A stretch of DNA of 64,000 bases from Globodera rostochiensis (lineage: Eukaryota > Nematoda > Chromadorea > Rhabditida > Heteroderidae): positions 1,736,001 through 1,800,000 of the forward strand of contig JAEVLN010000010.1 in NCBI GenBank assembly GCA_018350325.1, given 5' to 3'. Numbering within the stretch: the first letter of the stretch is position 1; each line of letters starts with the position of its first letter. Positions 47,954 to 57,479 of the stretch are shown here, one piece after another. The notes beneath the pieces were generated by a model that saw only the letters and a list, made by a program, of their open reading frames with translations, was not told the origin of the DNA and did not search any database. The translations under genes and the position numbers were made by a program.

Positions 47954-48515
47954 TTATTTTGGTGGCCATTTGTCATCATTTGGGTCGAATTTAGGGCGAT
48001 GGCACGGGACGCCACATTTCGCTCTCGCGCAATCGGACAAATCGCCGCGGCAGTTCGGCTCACACACCATATTTTCTGCGTCGTTTTGCAAGCAGTTCGT
48101 GTGACAGGCCCAGTAGTCCTTGGCGCATGGCAAGCAGCATGGAGTCCTAAAATTTTGAAAACAAATTTTTTAGAAACATTTTATAATTACGAGTTTTAGA
48201 AACATTTTATAATTACGACGCGTAGGCTCAGAAATTTCAATAAAATTAGTGTAAGTCTTAAAAATTAAAAAAAAAGTTTAAATGCACAAAGTTACGATTC
48301 GGCCAAGGGAAATAAATTTTAATTGCTATTTGGAAAAAAATAATTTTAGCCTAAGGGCAAAACTTGAATAAATTTTACAAAAATTAGTGCTAGGTTAAAA
48401 CTTTTGATAACAAATAGAGATGACAAATTTACGGTCTGATATACGGTTCCGGGGCAATTTGGTGAAATGCCGTAAACAAAAGGAAGAAGACGGCAATCAG
48501 ATTGAACATCATCAT
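47954..48515 (-). CDS. Secreted Cys-rich small protein A
   Basis: There are two exons, 48515-48433 (83 nt, phase 2) and 48146-47954; the protein is 91 residues. The start is the first of three ATGs; all keep the signal peptide MFNLIAVFFLLFTAFHQ. The mature part has 10 Cys arranged CC-x2-C-x6-C-x3-C-x9-C-x3-C-x6-C-x4-C-x3-C, with ND.E...VC and NCR.DL between them, and a polar tail ending WPPK. It is a paralogue of the gene at 49300-49688: same exon-1 length, same intron phase, same Cys framework. I do not recognise the family; extracellular function is inferred from the signal peptide and Cys content. Confidence 0.8.
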
Positions 48516-49299
48516 GTTGGTTGGTGGGGGGTTCTTTCTTTCTGTAAAAAACGGTAAAAAGTTATTAAAATGTGCCTAAATTAATAAAATTTATTTTTTC
48601 ATAAGAACTAAATGGTATGGCGTAGTTTGTTGAAAAATCAAAAAATTAAAAAATATTTCATTGCTTAAAAAAGTTTTATTTTATGAAAATTGATTGAAAA
48701 TCACGAAATATTTATTGGGACGGCTGGCGATAATGGAAATTGTTTTCTTTGTATAAAAACGTAATATTATTTAATTTCAAATTCTGGGCCGGTGATTGGA
48801 CGGAATTGTCAAGAAAAGTGTTTTCAATCTAACCAATTTATTGTGACGAATGAATCCGTCATACTTTTTGCCTTCACAGAATGAATAAATAAATATATTA
48901 TTTTATAAATTCCATTATCTTGCTTTACCATCAGCAGACCATCACCACAAGCCCACCCAACCATCAACAACAAAAATCACACATCGTCATCTAATTTCCA
49001 TAAATATTTTATGCCTTTCATTTTAAATTTGAAAAATGATTAAAATCAACAGATTAATATTATTATCACAATTGTTTTAGTGACATTAAATTATTTCTAC
49101 ATTTTTGATGATAAATCTCCTGGGTTGCATGATTCAATGAATTTGCCTTTTTACATTTTGTCCAACAAATTATTCATTCAAGTTTTATGAATCAAAAAAG
49201 CAAATTTATGATACTCATTCTTCAATTATATTAAATTATGATAATTTTAAATTATGTTAAAATTATAAAATTAAAGCCGATATTACCGTATATTTAAGG
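48516..49299. promoter_or_regulatory. Shared upstream region of the divergent Cys-rich pair
   Basis: 784 bp separate the two start codons and must hold both promoters. AT-rich. No shared motif was identified by eye. TTTAAG directly before the plus-strand ATG (49294-49299) resembles a trans-splice acceptor, as used in nematodes for spliced leaders. Confidence 0.45.
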
Positions 49300-49688
49300 A
49301 TGTTTTCCTGTCTGAATACTGTAATCCTTTTGATCGCATTGCTGCTCAGCCCGATCAGCACTGATGACAATGACGAGGACTCGTAATCTTTTTGTGGGGT
49401 TTTTAGTTTTTGTGAATTTTCGATGGAAATCTTGTGATTTTATTGGATTTACGTTTTTTTCTTTTTATCATTTTAAGGAAATTTTCACTTTTTCTTTTCT
49501 TCAACAGCGCTGAAGAAAAAAAATGTTGCTCGGACTGCTACAAGTCGTTCAAATATTGCTGCATCGAATGCGCTCTGAATGATACGGAAAGCGAAGTTTG
49601 TGTGCTGAACTGTCGCATTGACTTGGGCAATTGCAGCTACAAAAAGTGCCACCTTTTCGTGTGCACTCGTCCAGATGATTTTATGTAA
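49300..49688 (+). CDS. Secreted Cys-rich small protein B
   Basis: Exon 1 is 49300-49382 (83 nt) and exon 2 is 49508-49688, joined at phase 2 through a GTAATC donor and a CTTCAACAG acceptor; the protein is 87 residues. The signal peptide MFSCLNTVILLIALLLSPIS is followed by an acidic DDNDED stretch. The mature domain KKCCSDCYKSFKYCC...ECALNDTESEVC then NCRIDLGNC has 11 Cys. It aligns with protein A at CC-x2-C, ND.E...VC, NCR.DL..C and KC. The divergent arrangement and identical gene structure show a local duplication with inversion. Function unknown. Confidence 0.85.
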
Positions 49689-49694
49689 TTAATG

Positions 49695-50090
49695 GGAGGC
49701 TTATAAATGCATTTAAGGGGTTGTCTATTTCCCTGAAATATTGTAATTTGCTTTTCATATTTATTAAATAAATTAGGTAACTAAGCGCCAAATCGAATGT
49801 TAAATATAAATGCATTTAAGGGATTGTCTATTTCCCTGAAATATTGTAATTTGTTTTTTCATATTATTAAATAAATTAACTAATTTATTTTTTGTCTAAT
49901 GCAGAATTGGTTGCACTTAACTGTTGGGCGCTTTTTTGAAACATTTTCAATGTTTAATATAAATGCATTTAAGGGGTTGTCTATTTGCCTGAAATATTGT
50001 AATTTGTTTTTTATATTTCTTAAATAAATTAGCTATCCCTGAAATATTACAATTTGTTTTACATATTTATTAAATAAATTAACTTCATTT
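49695..50090. repeat. Tandem repeats downstream of Cys-rich gene B
   Basis: Three to four imperfect copies of AATGCATTTAAGGGGTTGTC plus TATTTCCCTGAAATATTGTAATTTG and TTATTAAATAAATTA start at about 49705, 49808, 49965 and (partial) 50035. Each copy holds an AATAAA-type polyadenylation signal, so gene B could have several poly(A) sites. Confidence 0.75.
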
Positions 50091-50372
50091 TTTGTTTAAT
50101 GCAAGAAGAAATGAGGGCACTTAACTATTGGTTCCGATATTTCCAATTATTTTTCATTTATTTAAAAATTTGAAAAAATTCGTAAAATATTTATTGACAT
50201 TTTTGAAAATACTAAATTCTATGTTTAAATTAAATTGTGTCACAGAATAGAGTAAAAAAATAAATTAAAAACAAAATTTTCAATATTATGGTGGAAAAGT
50301 TTTAGAAAAATGGAAAAAATGGTGAATTTGAAAAGAATTTTTCTAATGCCTTCATTTCTTTTCTTTCAGAAA

Positions 50373-51790
50373 TCATTCCATTTCCACGTTAGAGTCAGAA
50401 CTTTTAATTTTTATTGGAAATTTTATTCCAAATTGCTTTTTCCAATTATAAATTGTTGTACGAGAAACGCCCAATTTTTGCGCAATTTTTCTATCGAGTT
50501 TTTTCATATCGTAAGACATTCCTTTGGCCCGGGTTTTGAAGTCTTTTTTTAATTGATCAAATTCTGCGATTATTTTTTGTTTTTCTACTTTTGAATAAAT
50601 TTTGTTAGTACCTTTAATCAAAAAAAAAAATCAATGCGATTTAAATGCCAAAATTACCATGTTCTAATACGCTTTTCTTTTCCCAGAGCTTCAAAGTTGT
50701 GATGTGAATGTTCAACATTTGCGCAATTTCGAAATTACGGAGTTGAGGATTTTCTTTTTTGATTTTATTAAAATTTTTCAATAATTCCACCTTTTCAGCG
50801 TCAGTGTGTTTCTTTTGCTTTTCTGTGCATTTAATTAAAAATTAATGTTTTTATAATTAAACAAAAATTTACTTGAAATTCCAAGTTGCTTTTTCCAAAT
50901 ATATATTTTTGAACGGGAACCTCCCAATTTTTGCGCTATTTTTTCGTCGATTTTTTTCATATTGTAAAACATTCCTTTGGCCATGGTTTTGAATTTGTTT
51001 TTTAATTCATTAAACTCCGCGATTATTTCTTGTTTTTCTATTTCCGAATAATTTTTTCTAACACCTTTAATCAAAGAAAGACAAATTATTCAATTTCTTG
51101 CTTTAAAAATAATTTATTTGTTTACTTTTTTAAATTTTAAATCTCATAAAACTAAATAAATAAATTAAGTTTAGTTGTGTATCTCACCGGGCTGGCGAAC
51201 TCTCCCCAATTCCCCTTATTAATTTGAATTATTATTTATTGTTTTTAAACAAAGATAAAAGCAATATAAAGGATATTTTTTACCTTTCTGTGATTTTGAA
51301 GAGCTTTCCTTCAAATTCAAATTATCAAAAGTCGAATACGAATCCGAGCTTTGTTCTTCTCCATCCCCCCCATTATCGAATTCTTCTTTATCGGATAAAC
51401 GATCAAATTCCATAAATTCTAAATTAATTTTGAATTAAAATAAAGGAAATATTTAAAAGTACCGGATTTAACCCGTTTTTCAACATTCTCTTCCTTTACA
51501 GTTTTGTTTAATGCGATCTTTTGCTGTCTTTCGTTCGAAAATTCGTCATAATCATTTGGTTCATCTTTCACAACAATTTCTTTTTTAATTTTCCCAATTT
51601 TTTGACTTATAAAATCGTCTTTTGGATTTGTTCGTAATGTTTCTTCACAATTGCCAGATTTTGTGCCAATTTCTTCACTTTTATGCAACAATTCAGCAAA
51701 TATATCATTATGTTCTTCATCAAATGCATTCGATTGCAAAATTTGGCAAACGAAAAAACAGGAAAAAATAAAATAATGACAACAAAACAT
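50373..51790 (-). CDS. Secreted multi-HTH protein, copy 1 (complete)
   Basis: Five exons: 51790-51463 (signal peptide plus acidic/basic region), 51418-51284 (acidic), 51064-50873 (module A), 50822-50658 (module B) and 50611-50373 (terminal module A); exactly 353 codons including the TGA. The signal peptide MFCCHYFIFSCFFVCQILQSNA is followed by FDEEHNDIFAELL and a stretch with IKKE, VKDE and VKEE (SUMO-type) motifs. Module A has helix 1 around VEKQ.IIAEF, helix 2 KIAQKLG and helix 3 RTTIYNWKKQFG. Module B has EKVELLKNF, EIAQMLN and HITTLKLWEKK. All introns are phase 1. The fold is homeodomain/transposase-like HTH by eye. DNA binding, secretion and any host target are inferred. Confidence 0.82.
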
Positions 51791-53224
51791 AAGAAAATAA
51801 GAAACTGAAATTAATACAAAAAAATTTAATAATTAAAAATTAATATTTTTTGTAAATATTATTTTAAATGGAAACCCATAGAATTTATTTTATAAATTTG
51901 ATTTATTGTATTTGATTCATTATTTTCTATCATGTGAATGAGGTTATTTGGTGGAGGGGTGTCTTTTCTTGGCGGATGTTGGGTTTATTGTTGGCAACTA
52001 TGAATAAATTGTTTTTAATTGAGTTTAAGAACAGAATTAACTATCAAACGCATTTCCGAAAAACTTTGCGCAAAAATATAAAAAGGTTTCTCAACAAAAA
52101 GAATTGTTATTAATAGTGCAGGGATGGTGGTAAAATTATGAAAACAGTAAGATATTTCACATCTTTTTGAGATTAAAAAAAAAGTTTAGAAATTTCGAAA
52201 TCAAAAAAATGTTTTGAAAACTGAGCACCAGTAAAAATTGATGTATTTGAATCATTATTTTCTATCATGTGAATATCCCCTATTTTATTAAAGCAACTTT
52301 GCTGCTAAGCTCAGTACCGTTGCTTTTAATACCGGCGAGATAAAAATTCCCAAACCAGTTTAGTCAAAAAGGCTAAAAACATTTTATTTTCGAAATATTT
52401 ATATCTCAGAAAAATAGTCTGAATATGTTATTTGATAGCTGATTACGATTCGTCAATGAAAATAAAATTGAGAATTTAAAGTGAATTAATATTTTTTCAC
52501 AAATTTTGACCCGTGGTGCGCAATTCTCCCGGTTGGTGCGCAATTCTCCGTACACCGAATTTGCTAAGCTATTAGGGGCTTGAAACCGGAGCTTTCTCTA
52601 TGCAAACCGGTTTAAATCCGGAAAAAACGGTTTTCGACCAAAACGGGTTCGAGAATTTTTATCCCGACGGTATGAAAAGTTACAGAACCGTTTACCCAAC
52701 AAGTGTCCTAATCAGATAGGGGATTGCATATAAAAAAATTGGGGCGCTTCAGCAACTTTTTATATAAATTTTTATCGAGAAGTCAAAAAGCGACGTTTTT
52801 TATGACTATTAATCTACGTGAAGCCTCAGTTTTATCGACATTATAGGAAGAAAATTTTTGAAAAATTAATACAACTTTTGAGTAACAAATGCCGGATAAA
52901 GCAATTGTAATGCTACGATGGAAATTTTACAGAAATAGAAAAAATGTAGTCATATAATTAGGACTTGAATTTTAACATTAAAAAACAATTTTTCCAATGC
53001 GTTCATTTCTTTTCTTTCTGAAATCATTCCATTTCCACGATATATCATTTAGAGAATTAGGAGATAAAGTTGAACGTTCAAAACTGTGAATTTTTTAAAA
53101 TTTAAATTTAATTTCAATAATTAGAAATTACCCGACATGTCGCTGCATTGTTAATTGGTCCGCCATTGTCCACTTAATATGATTGAATTAATTCATTCTG
53201 GCAACTGAGCCCGGAAAATCATAC
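51791..53224. other. Spacer between multi-HTH copies 1 and 2
   Basis: It contains the upstream block of copy 1 (51943-51999), a partial repeat of that upstream sequence at about 52230-52280 (AAAAATTGATGTATTTGAATC, CATGTGAAT), two copies of GGTGCGCAATTCTCC at about 52514-52549, and, at 52990-53100, remnants of a copy-2 type terminal exon (SWKWNDF in one frame). No intact ORF was seen. Confidence 0.55.
51943..51999 (-). promoter_or_regulatory. Conserved upstream block, HTH copy 1
   Basis: TATTTGGTGGAGGGG then TCTTTTCTTGGCGGATGTTG and GGTTTATTGTTGGCAAC lies about 155-210 bp before the ATG at 51790. It is nearly identical to 55482-55539 before copy 2, although the surrounding sequence has drifted. 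A promoter or first-exon role is inferred from this conservation. Confidence 0.5.
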
Positions 53225-55328
53225 CTTTTTGTAAAAATTGCTCTTTCCAACGATTTATGGTTCTCAAGGGGATGTTCAACTTTTGTGCAATTTTTTCTTT
53301 ATTCATTTTTGGATTCTCTTCTTCAATTTTGTAAAATTGTTTCGCAAACTCCGTCTTCTCCGCCTCAGTGTATCTCTTTTGTTTTTCTGATCAATTAGTT
53401 TAATTAAAAAAATATTTTTAAACAAATTAAATGAAAATATTTGAAACTCAAAATTAGTTTTTCAATTATAAATTATCATACGAGAAACTCCCAATTTTTG
53501 TGCAATTTTTCTATGCTTTTTTTCATATGGTATGACATTTCCTTGGCCCGGTTTTAGTTTAAATAAAAACAAAAATTTACTTATATCCCCAAATTGCCTT
53601 TTCCAATTATAAATAGTTCTACGAGAAAGTTCCCATTTTTGTGCAATTTTTTCATCGACTTTTTTCATATCGTAAGACATTCCTTTGGCCATGGTTTTGA
53701 ATTTGTTTTTTAATTCATTAAACTCCGCGATTATTTCTTGTTTTTCTACTTCCGAATAAATCTTTTTAATACCTTTAATCAAAAAAAAAACAAATTTTTA
53801 TTTTCATATTAAAATTAACATTTTTACTTGTTTAAATTTTTAAATCCACATAAAATAATCAATTAACAAAATAATTTATGTTGTAAAAAATTTGATTTTT
53901 GATAATATATTTTACCAGTTAAGCCTTTAGATTTTCTTTTCCAAAAATCTAAGGTTGTGATGTGAACGTTCAACATTTGCGCAATTTCGAAATTACGGAG
54001 TTGAGGATTTTCTTTTTTGATTTTGTAAAAATTTTTCAACAATTCCACCTTTTCAGCGTCAGTGTATTTCTTTTGTTTTTCTGATTAAAATTTTAATTTA
54101 ATTAAAAATAAATTTATAAACAAACAAAAGAAAAATTCACTTGGAGCTCCAAATTCGTTTTTCCACTTATAAATTGTTCTAATAGCAACTCCCAATTTTT
54201 GCGCAATTTTTTCATTTACTTTTTTCCTATTGTAAAACATTCCTTTGGCCATGGTTTTGAATTTGTTTTTTAATTCATTAAACTCCGCGATTATTTCTTG
54301 TTTTTCTACGTCCGAATAATTCTTTCTAACACCTTTAATCAAAGAAAGACAAATCATTCAATTTCTTGCTTTTAAAATAATTTATTTGTTTACTTTTTTA
54401 AATTTTAAATCTCACTAAATAAATAAATAAATTGATTCTCTCTTTTCTTTTTTCGAATAAATCTTTTTTCCCGTGCTGGGTCGTTTCGTAAATCCGCCAG
54501 GCGTTTCGTAAATCCGCCACATATATTTATGAAATAGATTTAAACATCATAACTTTATACACCCCGCACTAAATCAGTTAAACCTTATCAATTGGAAAGC
54601 TCTAAATGAGCAGAAAAAGCAATACAGTAAAGTTGAAGCGATTGAATAAGTATTAAAAAAGTTATAATATAAAATTGCCAAAAATCGGCTTTTTTCGTAG
54701 TTTTCGCATCATAACTTTTTAAAATTTTGATTTACTGCTTAGTTTAGTTTTACAAATAGTTTCTATTCATATAGAGCTTCCCATTGGTAGCAATATAAAG
54801 GATATTTTTTTACCTTTTTGTGATTTTGAAGAGCTTTCCTTCAAATTCGAATTATCAAAAATCGAATACGAATCCGAGCTTTGTTCTTCTCCATCCCTCC
54901 CATTATCGAATTCTTCTTTATCGGATAAACGATCAAATTCCATAAATTCTAAATTCATTTTAATTAAAATAAAGGAAATATTTAAAAGTACCGGATTTAA
55001 CCCGTTTTTCAACATTCTCTTCCTTTACAGTTTTGTTTAATGCGATATTTTGCTGGCTTTCGTTCGATAATTGATCAAATTCATCATAATCATGTGGTTC
55101 ATCTTTCACAACAATTTCTTTTTTAATTTTCCCAATTTTTTGACTTATAAAATCGTCTTTTGGATTTGTTCGTAATGTTTCTACACTTTTGCCGGATTTT
55201 GTGCCATATTTTTCACTTTTCTGCCACAATTCGGCAAATATATCATTATGTTCTCCATCAAATGCATTTAATTGCAGAATTTGGCAATTGAAAAAACAGA
55301 AAAAAACAAAATAATGAAAACAAAACAT
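53225..55328 (-). CDS. Secreted multi-HTH protein, copy 2 (3' end unresolved)
   Basis: Exons: 55328-54992 (signal peptide MFCFHYFVFFCFFNCQILQLNA), 54948-54814 (acidic), 54332-54141 (A), 54080-53916 (B), 53772-53581 (A) and 53386-53225 (diverged B-like, EEENPKMNKEKIAQKLNIPLRTINRW). All have phase-1 borders. The AT at 55376 is also an ATG in frame, but TTACTTTCAG between it and 55328 looks like a splice acceptor, so 55328 is preferred. Between 53575 and 53458 lies a decayed A module that is skipped. After 53225 no clear terminal exon keeps frame; candidate remnants lie at 53040-53100. Confidence 0.7.
53458..53575 (-). pseudogene. Decayed HTH module A exon inside copy 2
   Basis: The minus strand retains HRKIAQKLGVSRMIIYN followed by a stop where every intact module has Trp (TGG to TGA). 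The helix-1 half is mostly deleted; only GPGQGN-like remnants of the linker remain. It sits in the intron between the A exon at 53581 and the B-like exon at 53386. Confidence 0.75.
54420..54800. other. Insertion in copy 2 intron
   Basis: The intron after the acidic exon is about 480 bp, against 219 bp in copy 1. The extra sequence has two GCGTTTCGTAAATCCGCCA words at about 54482-54520 and ATCATAACTTT twice. No ORF. Confidence 0.5.
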
Positions 55329-55481
55329 AAATAGCGCGGAGCAAGTAAACTGAAAGTAATTTTTTAATAATTTCATAAAATTATTAAGTTTGTAAATATT
55401 ATTTTAAATAGAAACCCTTAGAATTTATTTTATATTTGATCCTGTAAAAATTGATGTATGTTCATTATTCCATCATGTTAA

Positions 55482-55539
55482 TGATTATTTGGTGGAGGGG
55501 ATCTTTTCTTGGCGGATGTTGGGTTTATTGTTGGCAACG
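55482..55539 (-). promoter_or_regulatory. Conserved upstream block, HTH copy 2
   Basis: This is the counterpart of 51943-51999: TATTTGGTGGAGGGG, CTTTTCTTGGCGGATGTTG and GGTTTATTGTTGGCAAC about 155-210 bp before the ATG at 55328. Copy 3 lacks it, because GAGTCTCG-type sequence begins about 35 bp upstream of its ATG. Confidence 0.5.
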
Positions 55540-56749
55540 ATGATGTTTATTAGGGCTGTTCGAGAGTCTCGGTCTCGACTCTTGGGGTTTTAGTCTCAGA
55601 AAACGAGACTTTTTTGCACCCCTAAAGATGGCATTTTTGGTGAGAATTCATTTCAGAATTTTATACCAAGACCGTGACTTGACCCCGAGACTCGATACCG
55701 AGACCCAAAATTCCCCGATACTCAAGACTCGATACCGAGACTGAAAGGATTTTTATGATTTTTGGAGGGGGGCGAAATTACTGAAATTTCAAATTGAATA
55801 TTTGTAATTGCAATATCTAAAACAATACCGACCAAATTGTTCAAAATAGGGCACAAAAAATTATTGATTACATATGGTAAACTGTTTTTGATTATTTCTA
55901 TTTTAATTTTCAAATTTCATTTAAATTTGTCGCTGCCCCACGAAACACCGAAGCCACGAAGTACCGAAGGCACAAAACACCGACTAAGCAAAAAAACCAC
56001 GAAATACCGGAAAAAACAAAATTTTTTTTCTTCTTACAATTGTAAATATAATATTTTTATCACACGTTTTTAAAACTTTTTATAAAAAATATCAAATAAA
56101 AATTTTTTTAGGGAAAATGTCTATCTTTGGTGGTGAATTTTTGGTCCAAGAAATAGTCTTTTTTTTTTGTTTTTTAGGTGGTGCATTTTTAGTTTGAAAA
56201 AAATTTGACTTTTAGGGGTAGATTTTCTCCTTTTTTTGCATTTTTCTTAAGAAATATTGGGCAAAAAATGCAAAAATAGTATCTAAAAACGCAAACGCCG
56301 AAATAGGGATTTATTCTCAAAAAGAGCGAAATAGGGATTTTTAGGGGTAATTCAAAAATTTTTCGAAATGAATGCTATTTCCGGGCTTCTCTCGTCAAAC
56401 CCTATCCGCAAAAAAATAGGTTAAATCCTAAAAATGTAATTTTACGCTTGACAAATTATAAATTTAATTCACTGATTAAAAATAATAAATTTATAAAAGA
56501 ATTTGATAAAAATAGAGCTGCACTTTATCATTTAGTTGCTTGTCACGCAACATTGGTTCTTATACGGTGCATGTCTATAAAATCAAAAAACAAACAAATC
56601 ATTCAATTTTCATTAATTAGAATTGATCATTTATTTTATAAAAATCAATTAACAAAATAAATAAATAAATCTTTGAGTTTAGTTGTGGATTTTAATCTCA
56701 TCGGGCTAGGTAACTTTTCCTTTTTCGAATAAATATTAATTTAATTAAT

Positions 56750-56945
56750 TAAACATTTTTGTGATTTCGAAGAGCTTTTCTTCAAATTCAAATTATCAAA
56801 AAGCGATCCGTGCGTGTTTTTCTCCATCCTTCTCATTATCGAATTCTTCTTTATCGGAGATACGATCAAATTCCATAAATTCTAAATTCATTTTTAATTA
56901 AAATAAAGGAAATATTTAAAAGTACCGGATTTAACCCGCCATTCT
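56750..56945 (-). pseudogene. Remnant of HTH-family exons 1-2
   Basis: Reading the minus strand, the end of a signal-peptide exon (GGGTTAAATCCG|GTAC) at 56922-56945 and a degenerate acidic exon (EFMEFDRISDKEEFDNEKDG, then a frameshift) at about 56880-56760 survive. No start or HTH module accompanies them on this side, so it is a relic of an extra copy. Confidence 0.75.
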
Positions 56946-57229
56946 AGTGAATAAAATGTAAAGGAATAGCAAAGAAAATTAAAAAAAAACATTTGTATTC
57001 CCGGAAAGGACTATGAGGAAGCGAGAGGATGCCATCGTGCCTTAACCTATTTAAAATTTAAGAAGTCAAAGTTTTTTTTGTTGTTGCTAAGCGTAAATAT
57101 GAGCTCAATATTTGATTTAGTTTTCATTATTTTCTAAAGTTATACAAAAAGAATAAAATAAATCCAAATTACATATTGTTTTACAAAAAGGAAAATATGG
57201 TCAAAACATTTAAAAATTTTCAAATGCGT

Positions 57230-57479
57230 TTATTTTGTTTTTTTCCGAAATCATTCCATTTCCAGGATATAACATTTGGAGAATTAGTAGACGAGGATGA
57301 GCGTTCAGAACTGTTAATTTTTATTGGAAATTTTACTCCAAATTGCTTTTTCCAATTATAAATTGTTCTAATAGCAACATCCAATTTTTGCGTAATTTTT
57401 CAATCGAATTTTTTCATATTGTAAGACATTTCGTTTGCCCGGGTTTTGAATTCTTTCTTTAAATTATAAAACTCTGCGA
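57230..57479 (-). pseudogene. Broken terminal A module of copy 3
   Basis: The last exon of copy 3 opens at 57520 with VKKNYSEVEKQE, then one A is missing compared with the other modules, giving TAA at 57482-57480. Beyond that the shifted frame still shows helix 2/3 remnants (an AGA-to-TGA change, then LDVAIRTIYNWKKQFG) and a Ser-rich tail (NSSERSSSSTNSPN). This marks recent loss of the module. Confidence 0.75.

Larger units (their letters stand above)
55329..57229. other. Spacer between multi-HTH copies 2 and 3
   Basis: It holds the conserved upstream block of copy 2 (55482-55539), a GAGTCTCGG-type palindromic insertion at about 55550-55745, and the acidic-exon remnant at 56750-56945. The rest is AT-rich with no supported gene. 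The plus-strand ORFs at 55837-56073 and 56448-56660 have no recognisable features. Confidence 0.5.

Noticed and set aside
47855..48199. 114-codon plus-strand ORF
   Set aside because: It is antisense to exon 2 of the Cys-rich gene A, whose minus-strand frame has a signal peptide and a conserved Cys pattern.
57176..57361. Plus-strand 61-codon ORF
   Set aside because: It is antisense to the decayed terminal exon of HTH copy 3.
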